Shown piece by piece: positions 56,873 to 64,000 of a stretch of 64,000 bases of DNA. Every line of letters starts with the position of its first letter. Position 1 is the first letter of the stretch. The stretch lies in contig NZ_CP022098.1 of assembly GCF_002305875.1 (NCBI RefSeq), forward strand, positions 8,370,001-8,434,000, in the 5' to 3' direction. A program made the position numbers and the translations under genes. This stretch comes from Cystobacter fuscus (GTDB lineage Bacteria > Myxococcota > Myxococcia > Myxococcales > Myxococcaceae). The notes under the pieces are model-generated. The model made no database searches. It saw nothing but the letters and a program-made list of their open reading frames with translations, and was not told the origin of the DNA.

Positions 56873-58222
56873 TCAAGGCAGCATGGCCTTGTAAGTGGTG
56901 TAGTAATGCACGGCGTATCCCGCGTAACCGGGCGAAGCCGCGTAATAAGCGTTCACCTTCGCCAACTCCGCGTTCATGAAGGCTTCGCCTTCCTGATAGA
57001 AGGTGACGTATTCCGGATCGCCGGGCACGTCGTATGTCTCCACGCCGAGCACCACCTTCTTGCCGAGAGTCCTGCCGTAGGCGATTTCGTTGGCGCCGTT
57101 CTGGATGATGCCGTCCACGCCTTCCGCGTAATCGCGATAGTCCATGAGCGTGACATAATCCATGGCGTCCAGGATATGTTTGTACAACTCCTTGGCTGTG
57201 CCGACGTAGGTGATCGTCACCGTCTCGTACCAGAACGGGATGTCGCCCGAGTAGGTCATCGGCGAACCGCCACTGCGCAGCAGCCCGACGGACTTGCGCG
57301 CCAGATCGACATAATCGGAGCCGAGTGACTGCTTGTTCGTTTCCCAGTCTGGCAGCGTATGCGGCTCGTTGTCGTGATGAATGCCGTCGAACCGCTCATT
57401 CGCCGCCGAAGCGTCGTTATAGCTCATCACCTGCCGGATGCGTTCGAGCGGGTAGCCATGATTCGCACTGCGCACCCAGTCGGATTGACCGTCGAGCGCT
57501 TCGACGCGGATGCCGTTCGCATGAGCGAGCGCGATCAACGCGCGATAGCGGTCCGGATAGGTGACCAGGGCGTTCCCCGTGTAGAGATACAGCAGATTGA
57601 CGCCCTTCGTCAGGCTGAAGCTGATCATCTCGCCGCGCTTCGCGGCGGTGGCTGTATCCGCCAGATCCCATACCCACATTGCCTTCACGCCGTTGGGCAG
57701 GTCGTTCAATACGGACGACAAGGAGATATCGTCGGTATAGGCATACCCGCCGACGTTCGGATTCTTGTAGATATAAATCTGGATCTTCGCGGTGCCGGGA
57801 ACGGTCGTGAAGGCGAGCGACTTCTTCGTGTAACTGCCTCCGTCGAAGCGGAGTTCGAACTTGCCGTTCGGCAGTTTCGCGCCGTTCGCGTCCATCAGAT
57901 CGACGCCGATGATCGCGATTTCGTTGCCGTGGCTGACCGCTCCACTTCCGCTCAAGACGTAGTTTCCGTTCGGACCAACGCCTTCGACGATCTGGCCAGC
58001 GCCGCTTTCGCCGGGTCCCATCCGGGCGGCTTTCGCGCCGCCGCCTACCGGACTCGTGACGACGCTCACGCCTCCCCAGTTCGTCCATCCGCTCAGGTTC
58101 TGTTCGAAGCCGGGATTGACGGTGAGATTCGCTCCCGCCGCTCTCGTCTCCGTCGGCGTGAAGCCGACGATCCCTCCGACGAGAAAAACCAAGGTCATCA
58201 TCGCTTCTGCGCGTTTGGACAT
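56873..58222 (-). CDS. Secreted glycosidase-like protein with N-terminal carbohydrate-binding domain
   Basis: A 449-residue exported protein. Residues 1-28 are a signal peptide (ends T-R-A-A-G). Residues 32-170 form a beta-sandwich like carbohydrate-binding modules (N-P-G-F-E ... L-S-G-W-T-N-W-G; T-D-D-I-S-L). The C-terminal part (180-449) looks like a TIM barrel, with D-G-I-H-H-D-N-E-P-H and V-T-L-M-D-Y-R-D possibly in the active site; I cannot place the exact glycoside hydrolase family. GC and codon use are clearly lower than in neighbours, which suggests acquisition from a Firmicute such as Paenibacillus. Confidence 0.75.
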   Translation of the reverse strand: MSKRAEAMMTLVFLVGGIVGFTPTETRAAGANLTVNPGFEQNLSGWTNWGGVSVVTSPVGGGAKAARMGPGESGAGQIVEGVGPNGNYVLSGSGAVSHGNEIAIIGVDLMDANGAKLPNGKFELRFDGGSYTKKSLAFTTVPGTAKIQIYIYKNPNVGGYAYTDDISLSSVLNDLPNGVKAMWVWDLADTATAAKRGEMISFSLTKGVNLLYLYTGNALVTYPDRYRALIALAHANGIRVEALDGQSDWVRSANHGYPLERIRQVMSYNDASAANERFDGIHHDNEPHTLPDWETNKQSLGSDYVDLARKSVGLLRSGGSPMTYSGDIPFWYETVTITYVGTAKELYKHILDAMDYVTLMDYRDYAEGVDGIIQNGANEIAYGRTLGKKVVLGVETYDVPGDPEYVTFYQEGEAFMNAELAKVNAYYAASPGYAGYAVHYYTTYKAMLP

Positions 58223-58334
58223 GATTCGCTCACCTCATGGGCTGCATTGCCGAGACGTGTGCCGAAGACGGTGGTGTGGCCGTCCTGATGGAGCACGGCG
58301 TTGTAGGCAAGCGCCCCGCCCGGCGTCCCGAGTC

Positions 58335-59411
58335 TCAGGCGCCCGCGAAGCGCACCTGGGCCTTGCTCATGACGTACCCGACCGCCATCAGATGCCAGGC
58401 CACCTGATCGATGTGGGCGTACTGCTGCGGATCCTCGCGCAGGGCGGCGGTGGCCTGCTCCAGCGAAACCCCAAGGGCGGTGGCCTCGGCCTGGATGACC
58501 TCTTGCACCTTGGCCGGAGTGAGGGTGACGCCGTCGCGCGCGCAGATGGCGCTCAGCGCCAGGCCGATGCGCAGCCGCTGCCGGGCCGCGGCCCGGGTGG
58601 GCTCGTCACTCAGCCACGTCTGCAGCGACTCCTCCTGCTGCTTCACGGTGAACTTGAGGTCGGTCACGGCGCGGCCCTCGCTCGAGCCCCAGCGGCGGCG
58701 GACCTCCTCGTCGACGAGCGCCTCGGGGATGTCCACCTTCGTGCGGGCGGCCACCTCATCGAGCACCATCTCCTGCGCCCGGAGTTGCAGCAACCGCACG
58801 GTCACCTCCTCCAACTCCTTCAACACGGCACGCGTCGCCGCCTCCACCGTGTTCCCCCGACCAAAGGCCCTGAGGAACTCCGGGCTCGACGGATCCGGGT
58901 ACTTCACCTCGCGCGCGGCCTGGAGCTGGACGGCGAAGCGCGCGAGCTGACCGCGCAGCGCCTCGACGGGGTAGTCCTCGCCCAGGGTGATGTTCACCAG
59001 CACGTTCTCCCCCGGCAGGTGCCCCACCAGCTCCTCGTACAGGCCAGGCAGCAGGGGGGAGGGCGCCAGCGGAATCCAGGCATCGGCGCGCACGCTGAAG
59101 GGAATGAGGCGGCCGTTCGAATACCCCACGATGTTGACCAGCACCTCATCGCCCCAGGCAATGGGCTCGGTGCGCGAACGCATGCGCTCGGTGGCGTACG
59201 CACGTGCCAGTTCCTGGAAGCGCTCCTGGATCTGCTGGGCGGTGATGGGCTCCGGGGCGGGCACGGTGACGGAGAGGCCCTCCAGGGAAGGCGCGGTCAC
59301 CGGAGGCAGCTCCACCGAACCGCCCTTCTCGGCCTTTCGCGCCAGCGACATGGACATTGGAAACGCGAAGGGCTTCTTGGTGGGCAGAGCGGATTTCTGG
59401 TTCGGGTCCAT
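58335..59411 (-). CDS. Trigger-factor-like chaperone/peptidyl-prolyl isomerase
   Basis: A 358-residue protein with the middle and C-terminal parts of a trigger factor: an FKBP-like segment at about 83-155 (G-D-E-V-L-V-N-I-V-G-Y ... P-G-L-Y-E-E-L-V-G) and a long helical arm at about 185-340. The N-terminal ribosome-binding domain with its G-F-R-x-G-x-x-P signature is not present; instead there is a short Pro-rich leader. It is thus a paralogue, not the housekeeping Tig. It lies 31 bases downstream of the repeat-rich gene at 61197-59443 on the same strand and may be its dedicated chaperone. Confidence 0.72.
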   Translation of the reverse strand: MDPNQKSALPTKKPFAFPMSMSLARKAEKGGSVELPPVTAPSLEGLSVTVPAPEPITAQQIQERFQELARAYATERMRSRTEPIAWGDEVLVNIVGYSNGRLIPFSVRADAWIPLAPSPLLPGLYEELVGHLPGENVLVNITLGEDYPVEALRGQLARFAVQLQAAREVKYPDPSSPEFLRAFGRGNTVEAATRAVLKELEEVTVRLLQLRAQEMVLDEVAARTKVDIPEALVDEEVRRRWGSSEGRAVTDLKFTVKQQEESLQTWLSDEPTRAAARQRLRIGLALSAICARDGVTLTPAKVQEVIQAEATALGVSLEQATAALREDPQQYAHIDQVAWHLMAVGYVMSKAQVRFAGA

Positions 59412-59442
59412 GAAGGCTCTTTTCGAGGCGGGAGGCTACCGC

Positions 59443-61197
59443 TCAACCGCCGACGCGCGGACTGTGGCCATGGGACGAACCCCCGACCGAACCCGAGAAC
59501 TTCTCCACGAGGGGAGCCGCCATGCTACTGATGGCGGCGGCGGTGGCTCCGGCCTGCGACAAGACGGGGATGTTGGTGGCGGCGGCGATGGAGCCCATGG
59601 CGGTGATGCCCGAGTTGAGCTTCTGACCCAGGGTCGCGTTGGGGCTCATGAAGGTCTTCGCGGCATTGGCGGCGTCCATGCCCGCCATGACGATGTTGAG
59701 GCCCGGAGCGAAACGCCCGGCCGCCTTCGCCAGGGCACCACTGCCGCCCTGGAGGAGACCCGCCAGCATGCTCGCGTTGCCGAGCAGCGCATGACCCGCC
59801 TCGAAGGCGGAGGAAGCCGAGTGAGCCAGATTCGTCGGATGTGAATGGGACGCGGCATGGGTCGCCCCGTGCTCCACCGCGCTGTGGTGTCCGTAGCCCG
59901 GGGTTTGGTGCGTCCCCTCGAAACCGTGCGACGCATGCGACGCATGCGTCGAACCGCCGCCCGTCAGGATCGAGGCGAGATGGTTCACGCTCCCCATCAG
60001 ACTGGAGGCGAGATGGGTCCCTTGGACCGCCATATCGGCGAAGTTGGCCGCGTGGCTCAGGCCGTTCAGCGCGCTCGTGGCGAGCTGGTTCAGGTTCGCC
60101 AGAGTGCTGGGCTTCCCCGTGGAGGTGGCATGGGCCGTGGCAGGGGGCTTCCCCGTGGTCTCGGGAGGCTTCGCCGTGGGGGCGCCCTGGGCCGTGGTAG
60201 GCGGCTTCCCCGTGGTCTCAGGAGGCTTCCCTGTGGTCTCGGGAGGCTTCGCCGTAGGGGCGCCCTGGGCCGTGGTAGGCGGCTTCCCCGTGGTCTCAGG
60301 AGGCTTCGCCGTAGGGGCGCCCTGGGCCGTGGTAGGCGGCTTCGCCGTGGTCTCGGGAGGCTTCGTCGTGGTCTCGGGAGGCTTCGCCGTGGTCTCGGGA
60401 GGCTTCGCCGTGGGGGCGCCCTGGGCCGTGGTAGGCGGCTTCGCCGTGGTCTCGGGAGGCTTCGCCGTGGTCTCGGGAGGCTTCGTCGTGGTCTCGGGAG
60501 GCTTCGCCGTGGGGGCGCCCTGGGCCGTGGTAGGCGGCTTCGCCGTGGTCTCGGGAGGCTTCGCCGTGGTCTCGGGAGGCTTCGCCGTGGGGGCGCCCTG
60601 GGCCGTGGTAGGCGGCTTCGCCGTGGTCTCGGGAGGCTTCGCCGTGGTCTCGGGAGGCTTCGCCGTGGGGGCGCCCTGGGCCGTGGTAGGCGGCTTCGCC
60701 GTGGTCTCGGGAGGCTTCGCCGTGGGGGCGCCCTGGGCCGTGGTAGGCGGCTTCGCCGTGGTCTCGGGAGGCTTCACCGTGGAGGCGCCCTGGGCCGTGG
60801 CAGGGGGCTTATCCGCCTCCTGGGCCTGCGCGAGGGCATGCTGGAAGCTCCCATGAACGGTCGAGGGATGCACCGTTCCGCTCGTGCCTCCGGAGCCGCT
60901 CAGGGCCTGGGCCACTTGCGCCGAGTTGGTGGTGGGCTTTTCCATCGCACTATCCAGGCGGCTCGGCTTGCTTTGAGCGGCCTGGGTGCTTGCCACGGTC
61001 GGTTTCCCACTGGAAGCCGCCTGTGCCGCCGTGCCCGTGGGCTTCGTCGAGGCTCCTCCCGTCGGCTTCGTGGTCTCGGAGGTGCCCGGCTTGTTCGCCG
61101 TTGGCTTCGCGGACGCGGGGGTGGTCGGCTTCCCCGCCGTCGTCGTGGGCCTGGGCGGCAGCTGGGGGGGCCGAGAAGTGGGAGCACGAACGGGCAT
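59443..61197 (-). CDS. Pro/Thr repeat protein with hydrophobic Ala-Gly C-terminus
   Basis: A 584-residue protein of unknown function. Residues 1-129 are Pro-, Thr- and Lys-rich. From K130 to about 361 there are eight perfect K-P-P-T-T-A-Q-G-A-P-T-A blocks mixed with sixteen K-P-P-E-T-T-A/T/G blocks. The part from 362 has Ala/Gly-rich helices (L-N-Q-L-A-T-S-A-L-N-G-L; G-R-F-A-P-G-L-N-I-V-M-A-G-M-D) around a His-rich segment (about 425-465, H-A-S-H-A-S-H-G ... H-G-H). It resembles the carrier part of large secreted proteins or toxins. The partner gene is a trigger-factor-like chaperone. Confidence 0.7.
   Translation of the reverse strand: MPVRAPTSRPPQLPPRPTTTAGKPTTPASAKPTANKPGTSETTKPTGGASTKPTGTAAQAASSGKPTVASTQAAQSKPSRLDSAMEKPTTNSAQVAQALSGSGGTSGTVHPSTVHGSFQHALAQAQEADKPPATAQGASTVKPPETTAKPPTTAQGAPTAKPPETTAKPPTTAQGAPTAKPPETTAKPPETTAKPPTTAQGAPTAKPPETTAKPPETTAKPPTTAQGAPTAKPPETTTKPPETTAKPPETTAKPPTTAQGAPTAKPPETTAKPPETTTKPPETTAKPPTTAQGAPTAKPPETTGKPPTTAQGAPTAKPPETTGKPPETTGKPPTTAQGAPTAKPPETTGKPPATAHATSTGKPSTLANLNQLATSALNGLSHAANFADMAVQGTHLASSLMGSVNHLASILTGGGSTHASHASHGFEGTHQTPGYGHHSAVEHGATHAASHSHPTNLAHSASSAFEAGHALLGNASMLAGLLQGGSGALAKAAGRFAPGLNIVMAGMDAANAAKTFMSPNATLGQKLNSGITAMGSIAAATNIPVLSQAGATAAAISSMAAPLVEKFSGSVGGSSHGHSPRVGG
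60115..60810 (-). repeat. In-frame 21- and 36-base tandem repeats
   Basis: About 700 bases of modular repeats inside the gene at 59443. The units encode 7-residue K-P-P-E-T-T-x (16 copies) and 12-residue K-P-P-T-T-A-Q-G-A-P-T-A (8 copies), with degenerate first and last units. Such DNA expands and contracts by slippage, so copy number should vary between strains. Confidence 0.85.
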
Positions 61198-61490
61198 GGG
61201 AGCAACCTGAGGGCGAGAGCGATTTCGCTCGGATGACCAGGAAAATACGTCCTCCTGGTATCGGGAAACAAAGGATTAAGGATTATCGTGTCCCACCTCG
61301 GGAAGTTGCTGTCTCACATGCAAGGCTTTTGCCAACTCATGAGAAAACGAGGTGTCCCGCTTACCTGGCTGCACCGCGAGCGGATCGACCCGACCGGCGA
61401 AGTCTGGCTTTGGGACACCGCGACGGGAGCCTTGCTGTACCGCCAGTCCCTGGACATGCCCTTCACCTGGAGTGAGGACGCTGGGGGACG

Positions 61491-62396
61491 TCAGCGCGAG
61501 CGCCAGGCCAGCTCCTTGGCTGCCTCGATGAAGAGGCGCAGAGGCTGCGAGCGCTGGGCGCGGCTGGGGTAGTAGAGGAAGAAGCCAGGCACGGTGGGCG
61601 CGTAGTCCTCCAGCACCCGCACGAGGCGTCCGGAATGCAGATGCTCCTGGATGGCTGGCTCCAGGGTGTACGCCAGCCCCACCCCTTCGGCGGCGAGCGC
61701 CACGCCGGTCATCTCGTCGTTGGTGGCGACACCGCCGTGCACCGGGACGCGCCAGGTCCTGCTTCCGCGCTCCAGCTCCCAGGCATAGGGAGTCCCGGTC
61801 GTCTGTGAGCGCAGGACGATGCATTCGTGCCGGAGCAGGTCCTCGGGGCGCGCTGGGTGGCCGTGCTTCTCGAGGTAGGCCGGTGCACCCACCACCACGA
61901 AGCGGAAGGCGTCCGTCAGGCGCACCTGCACCATGTCGCGCTCGATGGTCTCGCTCAGGCGCACGCCGGCGTCGTAGCCCTCCGCGACGATGTCGACGAG
62001 GCGCTGTTCGACGACGACGTCCACCTCCACGCGGGGGTACCGCGCCCGGAATGCTGGCAGCACGGGCGCGATGAGGAGGGGCACCGCCGCTCGTGGCACG
62101 GACAGCTTCAGCCGTCCGACGGCCTCCCCGGGCTGGGCCGCGGCCCCGTGGAGGGCGGCAGCGGCTTGGGCAAGACCTGGACCGGCCTCCTCCACCAGCC
62201 GCCGCCCCGCGTCCGTCAGGGCCACGCTGCGCGAGGTGCGGTTGAGCAGGACCACGCTCAGCTGCTCCTCCAGCTGCCGCACCGACTGGCTCACGGCGGC
62301 CGTGGAGACGCCGAGCTCGCGCGCCGCCCCCCGGAAGCTCTGGAGACGCGCGACGGCAAGGAACACGTGGAGCTGCTGGAAGAGGACCGTCTTCAT
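61491..62396 (-). CDS. LysR-type transcriptional regulator
   Basis: A 301-residue LysR regulator. The winged helix-turn-helix is at residues 3-61 (Q-L-H-V-F-L-A-V-A-R ... G-V-S-T-A-A-V-S-Q-S-V-R-Q-L-E). The effector-binding domain follows at about 90-295. The ATG at 62396 is chosen by the conserved N-terminus, with GGAGG ten bases upstream. It is divergent from the MFS gene with 244 bases between, so it probably controls that gene and itself. Confidence 0.93.
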   Translation of the reverse strand: MKTVLFQQLHVFLAVARLQSFRGAARELGVSTAAVSQSVRQLEEQLSVVLLNRTSRSVALTDAGRRLVEEAGPGLAQAAAALHGAAAQPGEAVGRLKLSVPRAAVPLLIAPVLPAFRARYPRVEVDVVVEQRLVDIVAEGYDAGVRLSETIERDMVQVRLTDAFRFVVVGAPAYLEKHGHPARPEDLLRHECIVLRSQTTGTPYAWELERGSRTWRVPVHGGVATNDEMTGVALAAEGVGLAYTLEPAIQEHLHSGRLVRVLEDYAPTVPGFFLYYPSRAQRSQPLRLFIEAAKELAWRSR

Positions 62397-62640
62397 TGCG
62401 GTGATTCCTCCGAAGTGCCGGTCGGGAGTGCCGTGACGGCCCTGCGCACGAGTATGGCCACTTTCGGCAAATAGCCGGGCCACCATCAACCCCTGCTTAA
62501 CGGCCCGTTCGCTCCTCGCCGTCTGGTGCCCGAAGGGCGCGCCGCGTAATCCTTTCACCGTGCCCTGCTGCTCCAGCGAGCACGACGCGCAGGGCACTTG
62601 CCCACCCCGCAAGGCTCTCGACACAACCTGAGAGAGAATC

Positions 62641-63885
62641 ATGTCCATCCCACTCGCCGGCGCGCCCGTGGCGCCGGCCCCGCGCTCCGCGTCATGGGGC
62701 GCCGTATTCGCGCTCACCCTGTGCGTCTCGACGCTCGTCGCGTCCGAGTTCATGCCGGTGAGCCTCCTGACGCCCATCGCGTCGGACCTCCACCTGAGCG
62801 AAGGCCGCGCCGGCCAGGCGATTGCCGTGTCCGGCCTCTTCGCCGTGCTGACGAGCCTCTTCATCGCGTCCGCGGCCAGGTCCGTCGACCGCCGGAAGCT
62901 GCTCCTCGGCCTCACCGGCGTGATGCTGGCTTCGGGCCTCGTGACCGCCCTGGCGCCGAGCTTCACCGTGCTCATGCTGGGCCGTGCACTCATCGGCATC
63001 GTCATCGGCGGCTTCTGGTCGTTGTCGGCGGCCACCGTCATGCGGCTGGTCCCCGAGGGCGACGTGCCGCGTGCGCTCGCCGTGCTGAACGGTGGCAACG
63101 CGCTGGCCACCACCATCGCGGCGCCGCTCGGCAGCTTCCTGGGCCAGTACATCGGGTGGCGTGGTGCGTTCTTCGCGGTCGTTCCTCTCGCGGCCATCAC
63201 CCTCGTGTGGCAGTTCTTCACCTTGCCCCCCATGCCCACGGAGCGCGCCGCTCCGCCTCCGAGCACGTTCGCCCTCCTTCGACGCCCCAAGGCGCTGTGG
63301 GGCATCCTGGCGGTCACGCTCTTCTTCATGGGCCAGTTCGCCCTCTTCACGTACCTGCGTCCCTTCCTGGAGACGGTCACGCGGGTCGGGGTGTCCACCC
63401 TCTCGCTGGTCCTGTTGGGGATGGGCACCGCGGGGCTCCTGGGCACGTATCTCATCGGGTTCCTCGTGGCCAGGCGGCTGTCCGCGGTGCTCATCGCCGC
63501 GCCGGTGGCCATGGCCGTCATCGCGGTCGCGCTCGTCGTCTTCGGCCGGTCCCTCGCGGCAACGGCCGTCCTCCTCGTGGGGTGGGGGCTCATCGGCACG
63601 GCGGCGCCGGTCGCGTGGTGGACGTGGCTCAGCCGCACGCTGCCGCGCGACGCGGAGGCTGGCGGCGGCCTCATGGTCGCGGCCATTCAGCTCGCCATCA
63701 CGGTTGGCGCCTCGCTCGGGGGGCTGCTGTTCGACCGGAGCGGCTACCAGAGCACGTTCGTGGTGAGCGCCGCACTGCTCGGAGCAGCGGCCCTCCTGGC
63801 CATCCGGGCGTCGAGGGATGCCTGCGTTGGCGATGCCGAGGTCCACATGGCGTCGCTGAAGAGCGCCTCCTGGAGGAAGGCGTGA
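62641..63885 (+). CDS. NepI-like MFS efflux transporter
   Basis: A 414-residue, 12-helix drug/metabolite exporter. It strongly resembles E. coli NepI (purine ribonucleoside efflux) over its length: E-F-M-P-V-S-L-L-T-P-I-A, D-R-R-K-L-L-L (loop 2-3), G-R-A-L-I-G-I-V-I-G-G-F-W-S-L-S-A and A-P-L-G-S-F-L-G. The substrate may differ. It is divergent from a LysR gene, its likely regulator. The ATG at 62641 follows GAGAGA. Confidence 0.9.
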   Translation: MSIPLAGAPVAPAPRSASWGAVFALTLCVSTLVASEFMPVSLLTPIASDLHLSEGRAGQAIAVSGLFAVLTSLFIASAARSVDRRKLLLGLTGVMLASGLVTALAPSFTVLMLGRALIGIVIGGFWSLSAATVMRLVPEGDVPRALAVLNGGNALATTIAAPLGSFLGQYIGWRGAFFAVVPLAAITLVWQFFTLPPMPTERAAPPPSTFALLRRPKALWGILAVTLFFMGQFALFTYLRPFLETVTRVGVSTLSLVLLGMGTAGLLGTYLIGFLVARRLSAVLIAAPVAMAVIAVALVVFGRSLAATAVLLVGWGLIGTAAPVAWWTWLSRTLPRDAEAGGGLMVAAIQLAITVGASLGGLLFDRSGYQSTFVVSAALLGAAALLAIRASRDACVGDAEVHMASLKSASWRKA

Positions 63886-63982
63886 AGGCCCACCGTCAAC
63901 GAGCGCTGAACGGCCCGTTCACGTTCGACGCGTAGCCCCCGGCGGAGCCGGGCGGTACCACTTGAACCTCACCCCCACAAGG

Positions 63983-64000
63983 ATGAAGACGATGAAGAAA
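63983..64000 (+). CDS. Start of a further gene, truncated at the window end
   Basis: ATG at 63983 (or 63992) begins M-K-T-M-K-K, a typical start of an exported protein, after a CAAGG site. The rest is outside the window. Confidence 0.3.

Noticed and set aside
60115-60810. CRISPR-like regular repeats
   Set aside because: The units are in-frame multiples of three, have no unique spacers, and translate as a continuous repeat protein.
59845-61236. Plus-strand frames rich in G-R-L-R-R-G and G-G-F-A-V-V-S repeats
   Set aside because: They are complements of the Pro/Thr repeat gene; the repetition simply mirrors the real repeats.
61288-61572. A plus-strand frame starting at GTG 61288 (M-S-H-L-G-K-L-L-S-H-M)
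   Set aside because: It overlaps the certain LysR gene by about 80 bases, lacks a ribosome site and gives no clear family. A phrase like G-E-V-W-L-W-D-T-A-T-G might be a decayed fragment, but I cannot support a gene.

Overview
The window is high-GC DNA (about 70% in most genes) with dense, strongly coding-biased genes, many ATGA start/stop overlaps, Shine-Dalgarno sites and typical myxobacterial content. That content includes a Ser/Thr kinase with TPRs, an FHA-linked enhancer-binding protein, a sigma/anti-sigma/caspase cluster, lipoprotein toxins with myxobacteria-style immunity partners, and a mix of Delta-type housekeeping genes (rpoZ, groESL, smc, prfA-prmC-murA, serC). I infer a myxobacterium of the Cystobacter/Archangium/Melittangium type. 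This rests on protein style recognised from memory, not on a search.

Layout. 0-7 kb: the 3' part of a DUF4340-type protein, a metallophosphoesterase/nucleotidyltransferase pair on the minus strand, then a tightly overlapping operon: sigma factor, zinc anti-sigma factor, caspase-like protease fused to a putative outer-membrane barrel, and a lipoprotein. 7-13 kb: sugar-porter MFS, rpoZ, Nudix hydrolase, two unknown proteins, and groES-groEL behind a sigma-70 promoter and a CIRCE operator. 13-23 kb: glutaredoxin, a small conserved protein, an FHA sigma-54-type activator without the GAFTGA loop, a lipoprotein, smc, a CNNM/CorC-type membrane protein and a TPR protein. 23-31 kb: prfA-prmC-murA, a zinc-ribbon protein, a large PPC-like lipoprotein, tRNA-Gly(CCC) with its own promoter and terminator, and a radical SAM protein. 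31-39.6 kb: an M13 peptidase, a chalcone-isomerase-like protein, serC, a RiPP-type locus (small Cys-rich precursor, DUF692/MNIO enzyme, DUF2063 partner), a ScfR-type XRE regulator and a TPR protein.

39.7-51.8 kb is the accessory, plastic part. An IS4-family element with inverted repeats and an 8-bp target duplication splits a small gene. A kinase and two bacterial-PH proteins follow. Then comes a polymorphic-toxin island. It holds an ADP-ribosyltransferase-like toxin with an overlapping putative immunity gene, both lying between two 104-bp direct repeats. Beside it is a 1.88-kb tandem duplication carrying two lipoprotein nuclease-type toxins, each followed by its own immunity-type gene. Sequence is conserved at the outer ends of each cassette and diverged around the toxin/immunity junction. 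This resembles the SitA/SitI systems delivered by outer-membrane exchange in Myxococcus.

52-64 kb: a secreted lipase, an amino-acid ABC importer operon that ends in a DcaP-like porin, a lower-GC secreted glycosidase-like protein probably acquired by transfer, a repeat-rich Pro/Thr protein with a trigger-factor-like partner, and a LysR regulator divergent from a NepI-like efflux pump.

The best candidates for little-described biology are the tandem mosaic toxin/immunity cassettes, the repeat-flanked ART-like toxin module, the DUF692 RiPP locus with an unusual lipoprotein-like precursor, the caspase-barrel operon, and the repeat protein/trigger-factor pair.
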